Part shown: positions 41,012-50,322 of the stretch, in pieces
Layout of the letters: every line of letters begins with the position of its first letter
How positions within the stretch are numbered: position 1 is the first letter of the stretch
Assembly (NCBI RefSeq): GCF_012767755.2
Contig: NZ_AP023189.1
Location: 4,776,001-4,840,000 of the forward strand
DNA: 64,000 bases
Source of the DNA: Pseudomonas tohonis
GTDB lineage: Bacteria > Pseudomonadota > Gammaproteobacteria > Pseudomonadales > Pseudomonadaceae
Direction: 5' to 3'
The notes under the pieces: model-generated
What the model was told of the DNA's origin: nothing
The model's input: the letters and a program-made list of their open reading frames with translations, nothing else
Database searches by the model: none
Program-made: the position numbers and the translations under genes

Positions 41012-44000
41012 TCAACCCTGGGCGGCCGCCCCCGCGACCTGGCCCAGGGCCTGTGCCAGCTGGCGCACCTGGCGCTGCTCGGCTTCCTTCATCTCATGCA
41101 GCTGCTGGCCGAGGGTGGGCGCGCCGAAGCTGCGTCCGCCCTGCCCGTTGCCGCGTTGCTTGTCGAAGATCTTCTCGTTGCTTTCCTGCGGCTTGTCCTT
41201 GCTGAACAGGCCGGAGAAGGTGCTGGCGCCGAACACGCCGCCATCCCCGCCACCGAAGCCGAGGAAGCCCGCGCCACCGCCATCGCCACCGCTGTCGCTG
41301 CTGGCGAACACCTGGGCGATGAAGCTGGGCGCCAGGGCGCCGTTGTTGATGAAGATGTTGCCCACGGTGGGAATGCCGCTGCCGAGGGTCGGTTGCTCGA
41401 AGAGCGGCGGCGGCAGCAGCGGCGAGGTGGTGGTCGAGGGCGGCGGCGCGCTGGGCACGGTGGGCTGCAGCGGCGCCGGGGTGTCGATCGGCGTGGTCAC
41501 CGGCGGGTTGGCGCGGAACTCCGGATCGCCGTTGTCCAGCGAGCCGATCTGGTAGCCGATGGTGGAGTAGGAGTCGACCATCGCGCTGCCCGGGACGTCG
41601 GTGATGCCGGCACCTGCGGCCGACAGCGACAGGCCGAGGCTGCCCTGGCCGGTGACGCCGCTGACGGTGATGCGGTAGGTGTTGGGGCTCAGCTGCACCA
41701 GCGATTGCAGGGTGCCGCTGGCGCTCCCGCCGGTGAGCAGGGCGAAGTCGCTCAGGTCCACCCCGGTGACGTCTTCGCTGAAGGTGACGGTGAAGCTCAC
41801 CGAGCTGTTGGTGGTGGGCGAGGTGCCGTCCAGGGCGATGTTGGTGACCCGTGGCGGTACCGCATCCACCAGCACGGCGCTGGTGTCGCCGACGCTGTTG
41901 AGGGTGGTGGTCACGTCGTTGCCGGCGGCATCGCGCAGGGTGCCGCCGTGGGGGTCGATCGCGCCGCCGACGCTGATCCCGTTGGCGTCCGCCTGGCCGC
42001 TGGCGACCGTCAGGCGGAACACCAGGGCGGTGCCGCCCGAGCCGCTGACGTAATCGGCGTAGACGGTGCCGCCGGTGTCCAGGGTGATGGCCAGGCGCGG
42101 CGTGCCGCCGGTGGTGTCCACGGTCACGGCTTCGTCGAAGTTCACCGTGAAGTCGAGGGTGTTGCCGGCCACATAGGTGCCGTTGGCCGGCACGCCGACG
42201 GAGGTGACGGCCGGGGCGCGGCTGTCGATGGCGTAGTTGTTGGAGTCGGTGGTGCCGGTGCCGGTGTTGCCCGCGGCATCGGTGTAGCCGGTGTTGTCCA
42301 GGGTGATCAGGTTGGTCGGGTCGGTGACGTTGGCGCTCGGCGTCAGGGTCGCGGTCCAGGTGATGCCGCCGTCGGCGGAGCTGAGCCCGCTCAGGCTGCC
42401 GTTGGCCACGCTGAAGTCCGCCGTGGTCAGCCCGCTCACCGCCTCGCTGAAGGTGATGGTGACGGTGGTGCCCTGCCCGGCCTTCAGCGCGGTGTCGGTG
42501 ACCACGATGGTGGCGGTCGGGCGCTGGGTGTCGATGGCGTAGTTGTTGGAGTCGGTGGTGCCGGTGCCGGCGTTGCCGGCAATGTCGGTGTAGCCGGTGT
42601 TGTCCAGGGTGATCAGGTTGGTCGGGTCGTTGGCGTTGGCACCGGGCGTCAGGGTCGCCGTCCAGGTGATGCCACCGTCGTTGGAGCTGAGGCCGCTCAG
42701 GGCGCCGTTGGCCACGCTGAAGTCCGCCGTGGTCAGCCCGCTCACCGCCTCGTTGAAGGTGATGGTGACCGTGGTGGTCTGCCCGGCCTTCAGCACCGTG
42801 TCGGTGACCACGACGGTGGCCGTCGGGCGCTGGGTGTCGATGGCGTAGTTGCCCGAGTCGGTGGTGCCGCTGCCGACGTTGCCCGCCAGGTCCATCACCC
42901 CGGCGTTGTTCAGGGTGATGATGTTGGTGGCGTCGCTGACGTTGGCGCTCGGGGTGAAGGTGGCGGTCCAGGTCAGGCCGCCATCGCTGCTGCTCAGGCC
43001 CGAGAGCGAGCCGCCGGACACCGTGAAGTCCGCCGTGTCCAGCCCGACCACCCGCTCTGCGAAGGTGATGGTGACGGTGGCGGTCTCGCCGATGCGCAGG
43101 GCCGTGTCGCTGAGGTTGATGCTGGTGGCCGCCGGGCGCACGCCGTCCACCACCAGGGCCTTGTTGGCGCCCAGGGAGCCGGCGGCGCCAGGGGCTGCCA
43201 GGGTGAGGATGGCGTTCTGGTTGGCGCCGTCCTTGATGGTGCCGCCATTCAGGCTCAGGGCCGAGGTGGAGGTGTAGTCCAGGTCGGCGGAGCTGTCGCC
43301 GGCCTGCACGGTGTAGCTGAAGCTCAGGGTGTCGGTGCCCGAGCCGGACACATAGCTGAGCACCCGGTCGGTGGCGCCGGTCTCCAGGGTCAGGGTCGGG
43401 GTGCCGGTCACGTTCACCGCGCCGTCGAACTGCACGGTGACGGTGATGACATCGCCGATCTTGTAGGTGCCGTTGGCGGTGCTGGACGAGACGCTGGTGA
43501 CGGTCGGGGCGATGGGCGCGGTCAGGGTCAGGTCGTTGCCGCTGCCGCCGATGTAGCTGGTGGTCAGCTCGGTGCCGTTGCCGGCGGCGTTGAACTTGCC
43601 ACCCTCGGTGACGCCGCTGAAGGTGCCGGTCACGGCATCGGCGGCGTCGTTGACGATCACCGTGTAGCTGTCGCCACTGCCGGCCGCATAGCCATGGGTG
43701 ACCGCCAGGGCGGCGCCGGAGACGTCGACGGTGCCGTTGACCACCACCCGGTCGTAGCCGGTGCCGGCGGTGGTGCCGTTGATGTCCAGGGCCAGGGTGC
43801 TGCCCGAGGCCAGGGTCAGGTTGCCGTTGACGGTCAGGGTGGCGACGCCCGCGCCGCCCGGGGACAGGGTGCCGCCGCTCTGCACGATGACATCGCCGCC
43901 CAGGGTGCCGCTGCCGGCCAGGGTCGCGCCACTGGCCACGGTGGTGGCGCTGTTGGTGCTGCCGTCGACCACCAGGGTGCCGGCGGAAACGGTGGTGGTG

Positions 44001-47000
44001 CCGGTCTGGGTGTTGCTGCCGGACAGGGTCAGGTTGCTGGCGCCGGTCTTGGTCAGGCTGCCGGCGCCGCTGATGGTGCCGGACAGGGTAGCGGCGGCGC
44101 CGGCATTGACGGTCACCAGGCCGGTCAGCGCCAGGGCGTTGTCGATGGTGGTGGTGCCGGTGATCTGCAGCGTGGTGCCGTTGGCCAGGTTGAGCGCACC
44201 GGCGCCCAGGTTGGCGTCGCTGGCGATGCTCAGGGTGCCGGCGTTGACGCTGGTGCTGCCGGTGAAGGTGTTGCTGCCGGTCAGGGTCAGGGTGCTGGCG
44301 CCGGACTTGCTCAGGCTGTTGCTGCCGCTGATCACCCCGGAGAGGGTGGTGTCGGCACCGGTGTTGACCGTGGCATTGCCGCCCAGGGCGATGGCGTTGT
44401 CGATGGTGGTGGCGCCGGTCACCGCCAGGGTCGAGCCGGAGGCCAGGGTAACGGTGCCGTTGCCCAGGTTGCTGTCGCTTGCGACGCTGAGGGTGCCGGC
44501 GCTCACGGTGGTGGCACCGTAGGTGTTGCTGCCGGACAGGGTCAGGGTGTTGACTCCCGACTTGGTCAGGGTGAAGGCACCGCTGATCACCCCGGACAGG
44601 GTGGCGTTGGCTGCTGCGCTGACCGCGGCATCGCCGCCGAGCACGATGGCGTTGTCGACGGTGGTGGCGCCGGTGAGCGCCAGAGTGGTGCCGGCGGCCA
44701 GGTTCACCGCCCCCGAGCCCAGGTTGGCGTCGCTGCTCACGCTCAGGGTGCCGGCATTCACATAGGTCGCGCCGTAGCTGTTGCTGCCGGACAGGGTCAG
44801 GGTGCCGCTGCCGGTTTTCGTCAGGTCGAAGGCACCGCTGATGACGCCGCTGAGGGCGACGGCGTTGCTGTTGCCGATGCTGCTGTTGCCGGTCAGGACG
44901 ATGGCGTTGTCGATGGTGGTGGCGCCCGAGACGTCGAGCACGGTTCCACCCGCCAGGTTGATCGTGCCGCCGCCCAGGTTGCCGTCACCGGAGATCGACA
45001 GGGTGCCGCCGGAGACGGTGGTGGTGCCGCTGTAGGTGTTGCTGCCGCCCAGGCCCATGATGCCGCTGCCCTGCTTGACCAGCGAACCGGTCCCGGAAAC
45101 CACCCCGATCACCGAGGTGGTGGTGTTGTCACCCCCGGCGGTGAGGGTGTAGCTGCCCAGCTGGATCCGGGCGGCGGCGCCACTGCTAGCCAGGCTGCCG
45201 ATGGTCTGGTCCGAGAGCAGCGTCAGGGTGCTGTTGCCGTTGACCCGCACGGCGCTGTTGTTGGCCATGGAGGCGTCGCCGTCGAGCTTCAGCCAGCCGT
45301 AGTTGGCCAGGATGGTGGCGCCGGTGTAGGTGTTGGTGCCGGACAGGGTCGTCGAATAGGTGGAGGCCCCGATCTGGTTGAAGGTCAACCCGCCGCTACC
45401 GCTGATGGAGCCGGAGAAGGTGGTGTCTGCCGTCTGGGTGCTGGTCAGGCTGAAGCTGCCCAGGGTCACCGAGCCGGCACCGGAGAGGTTGCCGATCGCT
45501 TCGCTGCTGGCAAGGGCCAGGGTGGCCCCGGCGGAAACGGAAACCGTGGTTGCGCTGGCGAGCGCATCCCCGCCACTGACCGTCAGGGTGCCCGCGCTGA
45601 TGGTGGTGGCACCGGAGTAAGTGTTGCCGGCGCCGGCGAGGGTCAGGTTGCCAGCCCCGGCCTTGGTCAGCGCGCCGCTGCCGACCACCAGGCTGTTGAT
45701 GGCCGCCGTGTCGCCGGCGCCATGGGTGAAGGTCTGCGTGGTGCCACCGCCCAGGGTGATGGTGCCGCCGGTGAGGATCAGGCCGCTGGCCTGGTCCATG
45801 TCGAAGGTCAGGCTCTCGTTGATCGACACGGTGTTGAGGTTCAGCGTCTGGCCGGCCAGGTTGCTGGCGAAGACGATGGTCTGGGTGCCGGTGCTGTCGG
45901 CCGCGGCGATGGCCACGGCCTCGCTGAAGCTCACACCGTTGCTGAGGTTGATGGTCGCGGTGTCGTTGCTGTTGGTGACGTAGATGAAATCGCTGGCCAC
46001 CGTGACGTTGGCCGTGGCGCTGGCGCCGGCACCGTCATTGAGGGTGACCGCGACATTGGCATCGCCGGCCGGCGTGTCGTTGCGGTAGGTGATGCGCTGC
46101 GCCACGTCGTTGACCAGCGCCGTGGTGGCCGTGGTGGCGCTGCTGGTGAAGGTGATGGTCAGCACGCCGCCGGTGTTGGTGAAGGTGGCGAAGGTCTGCC
46201 CACCCGACTGCAGGTTGCTGCCGCTGACGGTGAAGAGCGCACCGACGGTGTCGAAACCCAGCACGTCGCTGCTCACCGCCGTGCCGTTGCGCTGGATCAC
46301 CAGGCTGGCCCCGGACCAGTTGCCGTTGCCGCTGTTCAGCGCGCCCAGCTCGGCATCGGCCAGGCTGGCGTTGCTGCCCACATCGAGGCGCACGGTATTG
46401 CCCGCGCCGCCCCAGGCGACGCTGTCGCCGTTGAGGTTGCCGATGGTCGGCGCGGCGTTGGGGTTGTAGTTGGTATCGGTGGTGCCGCCGCTGGTGGTGT
46501 AGATGGTCGAGGTGGCGGCGCCGTTGGCGCCATCGACGTTGGCGCCGCCGGCCGCCTTGCCGCCCAGGCCGCCCGCGCCGGCGTTGCCGGTGGCGAGGGT
46601 ACCGGCGCTGGTGGCGTCCATCCGCACCGTGCCGCCGGCGTTCCAGATGGCGCCGACCCCGGCCCCGCCTGCGCCGCCATTGCCCGATCGACCGTAACCG
46701 ACCTGGTCGGAGGAGACACCGCCGCCGCCGCCGCCACCCGCCCCCAGGTTGTTGGTCACGCTGGAGCTGACGATGGTCAGGAAGCCGGTACTGCTGTTGT
46801 AGATGCCGCCCACGGCGGCAGCGCCCTTGCCGCCCAGCGCGGAGGAGCCGCTGCCGCCGCCGCCGCCACCGATGCTGATGCTGCCGTTGCTGGCCCCACC
46901 TCCCGCCCCCCCGGCGGTGTAGCCACTAGTGTTCGAGCCGTTATTGAAGTAGCTGCCAGGAGCACCGGCCGTCGAGCTGCCGCCGCGACCGCCCATGTAG

Positions 47001-48364
47001 GCGGAGCCCCCGGCGCCGCTGCCCCCGCTGATACCGGAGGGCGCCGTGACAGGGAAGGCGGCACCCGTGCTACCTCCCCCATTGCCACCGCTGCCGGTCC
47101 CGAAGCCCCCACCCCCGCCGCCCCCGCCGGCGTAGTTGCCACCGAAGTCGCCACCGCCGCCGCCGCCGCCGGATGCCTTGTTGGAGGTGATGGTGCTGTT
47201 GGTGATGGTAAGTACACCCGCGTTGCGGATGCCTGCGCCCAGGCTGTCCGCTGCAGCGGCGCCCTCGTTGCCGCCATTGCCGGCGATCAGGCCATTGCGG
47301 ATGGTGATGTTGTCCAGCGCGACCTGGGAGTTGGCGCCGCTGGTGACCACGTCCAGCACCCGGGCCTTGTGGTTCCCGTCCAGCGCGAAACCGCCACCGA
47401 CGATCTGCAACGTGTGGCCGTCGGTGACGTTGATGGTGATGGCGTCGGCGCTGCTGGCGAAGGTGATGTTGCCGGTGAGGGTGATGACGTCGTCGACGCC
47501 GTCGTTGATACCCGTGGCAATGGCGTTTTTCAGGGCGGTGATGTTGTTCACCGCCGTGGTCACCAGCAGGTGGTCGTACCCGCCCAGGCGCGACAGGTTC
47601 AGGGCATTGCTGGCCGCGATCTGGCCGGTGGCGATCTCCAGGTCCCAGTCACCGCCCTTGGCGCTGCCGCCGGTGTTGTCGTCGGAGGCGGCGATGTCCG
47701 CCCCGGTCATGTCGGCCAGTTTCGAGACGAAGGCGTGGCCTTCGCTGCCTGCCCCCACTTCGCAGCCGTAGAGGAGGATGTCGCCCTCGGCGGTCAGCGC
47801 CTTGCCGATGGCCGAAAGCTGGGTGGCGTATTGCCCGAGGTTGCCTTCGAACAGCGGGCCGTTGCCCAGCAGCAGCACCCCGGAATCGCCGTGGGAAATG
47901 ATGTGGATGGCGTCGATGCCGGTGCGGCCGGCCAGGGCGTCGGCGATCTGCTGCACGCCGTCCTTGTTGGTGGACAGCAGCACCACCTCGGCGTTGGGCG
48001 AGACGGCCTTGAGCAGCTCCTGGTAGTTCGGTGCACGGGTGTCGACGAAGACGATTTCCTTGCGCACGCCGTTCTGCCCGTCGGTCACCGGGCTGGCCTG
48101 CAGGTCCTGGGTGCCGTGGCTGTTGTCGGCGGTGCCGGCATGGCTGCTGTCGCTGGCGCCGGTGTCATGGGCCGCGTCGGCCGCCGTGGGGGCGGAGGTC
48201 GCCGCCGAGGCAGCGGTATCGGCAACCGTCGCGGCCACCGCGCCGTCGAACATCATGCGCGGCTCCAGCGCACTGATCAGCGGCAGCGGGCACGCCAGGG
48301 GCGCAGCCTCCGCACCTTTGGCCTTGCCGTTGCGACCTGCCTTCTTCGAATGACCCCAGCCCAT
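41012..48364 (-). CDS. Giant DUF4347/LEPR-motif adhesin with PATR and Ig-like repeats
   Basis: A 2450-residue protein without a Sec signal. Order: a basic start; the LEPRMMFDGA motif (33-42) typical of large secreted adhesins; a DUF4347 domain (about 100-265) with His158 in ISHGD and Cys201 in LYGCEVG; Gly-rich tracts (about 385-640); a long array of autotransporter-associated beta repeats (about 1000-1600, pattern TKTGASTLTLTGSNT); Ig-like modules including three near-identical 102-residue copies; and a Pro-rich then Gly/Ser-rich C-terminus. RTX calcium repeats are absent. It is probably exported whole by the locus's own exporter to the cell surface. GAGGAGG precedes the ATG. Confidence 0.85.
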   Translation of the reverse strand: MGWGHSKKAGRNGKAKGAEAAPLACPLPLISALEPRMMFDGAVAATVADTAASAATSAPTAADAAHDTGASDSSHAGTADNSHGTQDLQASPVTDGQNGVRKEIVFVDTRAPNYQELLKAVSPNAEVVLLSTNKDGVQQIADALAGRTGIDAIHIISHGDSGVLLLGNGPLFEGNLGQYATQLSAIGKALTAEGDILLYGCEVGAGSEGHAFVSKLADMTGADIAASDDNTGGSAKGGDWDLEIATGQIAASNALNLSRLGGYDHLLVTTAVNNITALKNAIATGINDGVDDVITLTGNITFASSADAITINVTDGHTLQIVGGGFALDGNHKARVLDVVTSGANSQVALDNITIRNGLIAGNGGNEGAAAADSLGAGIRNAGVLTITNSTITSNKASGGGGGGGDFGGNYAGGGGGGGGFGTGSGGNGGGSTGAAFPVTAPSGISGGSGAGGSAYMGGRGGSSTAGAPGSYFNNGSNTSGYTAGGAGGGASNGSISIGGGGGGSGSSALGGKGAAAVGGIYNSSTGFLTIVSSSVTNNLGAGGGGGGGVSSDQVGYGRSGNGGAGGAGVGAIWNAGGTVRMDATSAGTLATGNAGAGGLGGKAAGGANVDGANGAATSTIYTTSGGTTDTNYNPNAAPTIGNLNGDSVAWGGAGNTVRLDVGSNASLADAELGALNSGNGNWSGASLVIQRNGTAVSSDVLGFDTVGALFTVSGSNLQSGGQTFATFTNTGGVLTITFTSSATTATTALVNDVAQRITYRNDTPAGDANVAVTLNDGAGASATANVTVASDFIYVTNSNDTATINLSNGVSFSEAVAIAAADSTGTQTIVFASNLAGQTLNLNTVSINESLTFDMDQASGLILTGGTITLGGGTTQTFTHGAGDTAAINSLVVGSGALTKAGAGNLTLAGAGNTYSGATTISAGTLTVSGGDALASATTVSVSAGATLALASSEAIGNLSGAGSVTLGSFSLTSTQTADTTFSGSISGSGGLTFNQIGASTYSTTLSGTNTYTGATILANYGWLKLDGDASMANNSAVRVNGNSTLTLLSDQTIGSLASSGAAARIQLGSYTLTAGGDNTTTSVIGVVSGTGSLVKQGSGIMGLGGSNTYSGTTTVSGGTLSISGDGNLGGGTINLAGGTVLDVSGATTIDNAIVLTGNSSIGNSNAVALSGVISGAFDLTKTGSGTLTLSGSNSYGATYVNAGTLSVSSDANLGSGAVNLAAGTTLALTGATTVDNAIVLGGDAAVSAAANATLSGVISGAFTLTKSGVNTLTLSGSNTYGATTVSAGTLSVASDSNLGNGTVTLASGSTLAVTGATTIDNAIALGGNATVNTGADTTLSGVISGSNSLSKSGASTLTLTGSNTFTGSTSVNAGTLSIASDANLGAGALNLANGTTLQITGTTTIDNALALTGLVTVNAGAAATLSGTISGAGSLTKTGASNLTLSGSNTQTGTTTVSAGTLVVDGSTNSATTVASGATLAGSGTLGGDVIVQSGGTLSPGGAGVATLTVNGNLTLASGSTLALDINGTTAGTGYDRVVVNGTVDVSGAALAVTHGYAAGSGDSYTVIVNDAADAVTGTFSGVTEGGKFNAAGNGTELTTSYIGGSGNDLTLTAPIAPTVTSVSSSTANGTYKIGDVITVTVQFDGAVNVTGTPTLTLETGATDRVLSYVSGSGTDTLSFSYTVQAGDSSADLDYTSTSALSLNGGTIKDGANQNAILTLAAPGAAGSLGANKALVVDGVRPAATSINLSDTALRIGETATVTITFAERVVGLDTADFTVSGGSLSGLSSSDGGLTWTATFTPSANVSDATNIITLNNAGVMDLAGNVGSGTTDSGNYAIDTQRPTATVVVTDTVLKAGQTTTVTITFNEAVSGLTTADFSVANGALSGLSSNDGGITWTATLTPGANANDPTNLITLDNTGYTDIAGNAGTGTTDSNNYAIDTQRPTATIVVTDTALKAGQGTTVTITFSEAVSGLTTADFSVANGSLSGLSSADGGITWTATLTPSANVTDPTNLITLDNTGYTDAAGNTGTGTTDSNNYAIDSRAPAVTSVGVPANGTYVAGNTLDFTVNFDEAVTVDTTGGTPRLAITLDTGGTVYADYVSGSGGTALVFRLTVASGQADANGISVGGAIDPHGGTLRDAAGNDVTTTLNSVGDTSAVLVDAVPPRVTNIALDGTSPTTNSSVSFTVTFSEDVTGVDLSDFALLTGGSASGTLQSLVQLSPNTYRITVSGVTGQGSLGLSLSAAGAGITDVPGSAMVDSYSTIGYQIGSLDNGDPEFRANPPVTTPIDTPAPLQPTVPSAPPPSTTTSPLLPPPLFEQPTLGSGIPTVGNIFINNGALAPSFIAQVFASSDSGGDGGGAGFLGFGGGDGGVFGASTFSGLFSKDKPQESNEKIFDKQRGNGQGGRSFGAPTLGQQLHEMKEAEQRQVRQLAQALGQVAGAAAQG
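42225..43142. repeat. Three 306-bp tandem repeats in the adhesin gene
   Basis: The start TCGATGGCGTAGTT recurs at 42225, 42531 and 42837, exactly 306 bp (102 codons) apart. The first two units are almost identical at DNA level; the third is more diverged. They encode Ig-like modules with VKAGQ-type strands (TDTxLKAGQ, FSVANG, YTDxAGN). Such units can expand or contract by recombination. A second array of shorter PATR repeats lies at about 43980-45030. Confidence 0.85.
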
Positions 48365-48405
48365 GACCTCTACCTCCTCGTTCCGGCGCCCGCCTCGGCG
48401 GGTGC

Positions 48406-49269
48406 TCAGTTGCGTTCTTGTTCCAGGGCCCGGGCATCCCGGGTGGTCCTGATCACATGGGCCTCGCTGTTGCGCGAGTCCTTCCAGAAATCCAATTGCG
48501 CGTACTGCTCGAACAGGTCCGGCGGCAGCAGGGTGCGCCGCGCCGCCACTTCGACCTTGGGCCGCACCTTGTGCAGGCCGCGCAGGCCCAGGGCCTGGTC
48601 GAATTCCGGGGCGTCGTACTCGACATGCTCGAAGTCGTGCTCGAACCAGGGCTCGCCGAGGAACTCGTAGACCAGCCGCAGCACCCGCTCGGGCGTGGCC
48701 ACCAGCAGGTCGTAGTCCACCAGCAGCAGGGAGCGGGCGTGCTCGCCGTAATAGGCATCCTTGAGCGCCGACCAGGGCAGGCCCACCAGGCGGTTGCGCT
48801 GGGCCAGGGTCTCGACCCGGCTGTAGACGGTGTTGCGCTCGTTATCGTCGTTGAACAGCTTGGTGATCTCGTACGGGTTGGCGCGGTAGAGCCGCTCGAT
48901 GCTGTCCATCACCCAGGCGACGTTGCGCACGCAGGCGATCACCTTGGCCTGGGGGAACAGGTCCAGCAGGGCCGGCAGGCGGGCGCACCACTGGCGGTTG
49001 GTGTCGAAGATCACGTCCCGCCCGGCCTGGTCCGCGTAGTAGCTGCTGAACAGGCCGGCGAGCAGGCGCTTGCGCTGCTCCTGGGTCACCACCGGGCCGA
49101 ACTCGCTCTCGGCGCCGAACTGCTTGAGCAGGGCCGAGAAGAAGCTGCCCACCGGGCTGGTCATGCCCGCGTGGAAACGCGGGTTCTGCCGCAGCAGCGC
49201 TGCCAGCAGCGTGGACCCCGAGCGTGGCAGCCCCGAGATGAAGTGGAAGGCGGGTGATGAATGGGCCAT
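48406..49269 (-). CDS. Sulfotransferase-family protein
   Basis: A 287-residue cytoplasmic protein of the sulfotransferase fold. The PAPS 5'-phosphosulfate loop reads SGLPRSGSTLLAALL (about 12-26), and the 3'-phosphate region appears as VIACVRNVAWVMDSI with Arg and a Ser. It would transfer sulfate to a hydroxyl, amine or protein tyrosine. It sits 41 bases upstream of the adhesin gene, so the adhesin is a candidate target. Start at 49269 gives the family N-terminus; a longer frame upstream is not supported. Confidence 0.85.
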   Translation of the reverse strand: MAHSSPAFHFISGLPRSGSTLLAALLRQNPRFHAGMTSPVGSFFSALLKQFGAESEFGPVVTQEQRKRLLAGLFSSYYADQAGRDVIFDTNRQWCARLPALLDLFPQAKVIACVRNVAWVMDSIERLYRANPYEITKLFNDDNERNTVYSRVETLAQRNRLVGLPWSALKDAYYGEHARSLLLVDYDLLVATPERVLRLVYEFLGEPWFEHDFEHVEYDAPEFDQALGLRGLHKVRPKVEVAARRTLLPPDLFEQYAQLDFWKDSRNSEAHVIRTTRDARALEQERN

Positions 49270-49353
49270 GGTCTGCGGTACGTCTGCCTGTCGATGAGTC
49301 ACTGTCCGATCACGATGCCGCCGGTGCATCACTGCACCGGCGGCACAGGTCCA

Positions 49354-49929
49354 TCAGTTGCGGGAGGGATAGACGCCTTCCAGCGCGATGATGAAGTTGA
49401 TCCCGAGATAGGGGTTGCGGATGCCCACCGGCTGGCTGCCGCCGGCGACCTGCACCGTCACGTTGACGGTGCTGGGGTTGGTCAGCGGAACCGGGTCCGC
49501 CATCACGGTCGACCAGATGGCGGCGGCGGAAGCCGACCCACCGACGGAGCCGCCCAGTACGGAGTTGGTCGCACTCGGAGCCAGTGCCGGGCTGGTCGGC
49601 GTGCCGGCGGCGGAAATCGTGCTGGTGCCGGTGGCGACGTGGGTGTGCATCGGCATCTGGGTCTGCAGCAGGGTGACGTTCTCTACCCCGCCCACCTCAC
49701 CCAGATCGATGGGCGACAGGCCGGGGCCCTGGAACTGGCCGACCGGCGAGCGGCCGCGCAGGTCCGGCAGGCCGTAGGTGGTCTGGCCATTACCGCCGTA
49801 GGTAGTGCCCAACAGGGAAAACAGTGCGGTGTTCTGCGAAATCGCCATGGTCTGCCCCATGCAGAACGCATAGCCACGGGGTGCGAAATTGCCACCGAAC
49901 ATCTTGATCTCACCGATGAAAGGATCCAC
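49354..49929 (-). CDS. Phage tail collar domain protein (microcystin-dependent-protein-like)
   Basis: A 191-residue protein that begins FIGEIKMFGGNFAPRGYAFCMGQTM and contains LFSLLGTTYGGNGQTTYGLPDLRGRSP, the signature of the tail collar family found in MdpB-like bacterial proteins and tail fibres. A low-complexity Ser/Thr/Ala part and a C-terminal NPYLGINFIIALEGVYP follow. It has no signal peptide. The start is GTG at 49929 with GAGGAGAG seven bases before it. In this locus it may be another exported or surface component. No phage genes are nearby. Confidence 0.85.
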   Translation of the reverse strand: MDPFIGEIKMFGGNFAPRGYAFCMGQTMAISQNTALFSLLGTTYGGNGQTTYGLPDLRGRSPVGQFQGPGLSPIDLGEVGGVENVTLLQTQMPMHTHVATGTSTISAAGTPTSPALAPSATNSVLGGSVGGSASAAAIWSTVMADPVPLTNPSTVNVTVQVAGGSQPVGIRNPYLGINFIIALEGVYPSRN

Positions 49930-50003
49930 GTGTTGACTCTCCTCTGGCTCTGGTTTGGCGCGCCCGAAAGGCTCGGCCGCGTTTACGTGCTTATTGTTGT
50001 GGG

Positions 50004-50312
50004 TTATGCCGGCCGGTCGGTGTGGAACACGGCCTGGAGTACGAGGCGCCCATCCTGGGTGGGCATTCCGGGGGTCAGCAGCAGCGCCCAGCCCTCCTCC
50101 CCCGGCAGGCCCAGGCGGTAGACGTCCTGGGGCAGGCTGCATTGGGCGGGCAGGGCGAAATGGGCGTGGTAGCACTGGTGCCGAGGGGTCATGCCGATGC
50201 CCTCCTCGACGGCGAGCAATTCGATGGGCAGCACCTGCTCCGGCGACAGCCAGAGGTGGAAAGGCTGGCCGACGGTCTCGGCGAGCAGCGCGAAGGAAGG
50301 CATCGGATGCAT
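50004..50312 (-). CDS. DUF6916-like small protein
   Basis: A 102-residue protein with a beta-rich sequence: FALLAETVGQPFHLWL, HQCYHAHFALP, YRLGLPGEEGWALLLTPG and a last strand LQAVFHTD. It matches a small family (I believe DUF6916) that is often encoded beside tail-collar and DUF4347 genes. Function unknown; possibly a structural adaptor. GAGGAG lies six bases before the ATG at 50312. Confidence 0.65.
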   Translation of the reverse strand: MHPMPSFALLAETVGQPFHLWLSPEQVLPIELLAVEEGIGMTPRHQCYHAHFALPAQCSLPQDVYRLGLPGEEGWALLLTPGMPTQDGRLVLQAVFHTDRPA

Positions 50313-50322
50313 GGGCAACTCC

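Noticed and set aside
41096..48670. Plus-strand open frame of about 2500 codons opposite the adhesin gene
   Set aside because: Its Gly/Val/Ala-rich repeats are a mirror of the adhesin repeats. The minus-strand frame has the real start, domains and operon context.
49354..50175. Longer minus-strand frame starting upstream of the collar gene
   Set aside because: The extra N-terminus is Pro/Gly-rich shadow sequence. The GTG at 49929 has a strong ribosome site and the family N-terminus.
49354..50312. Pyocin or prophage tail cluster
   Set aside because: Only one collar-domain gene is present; there are no sheath, tube, baseplate or lysis genes, and the neighbours are exporter parts.
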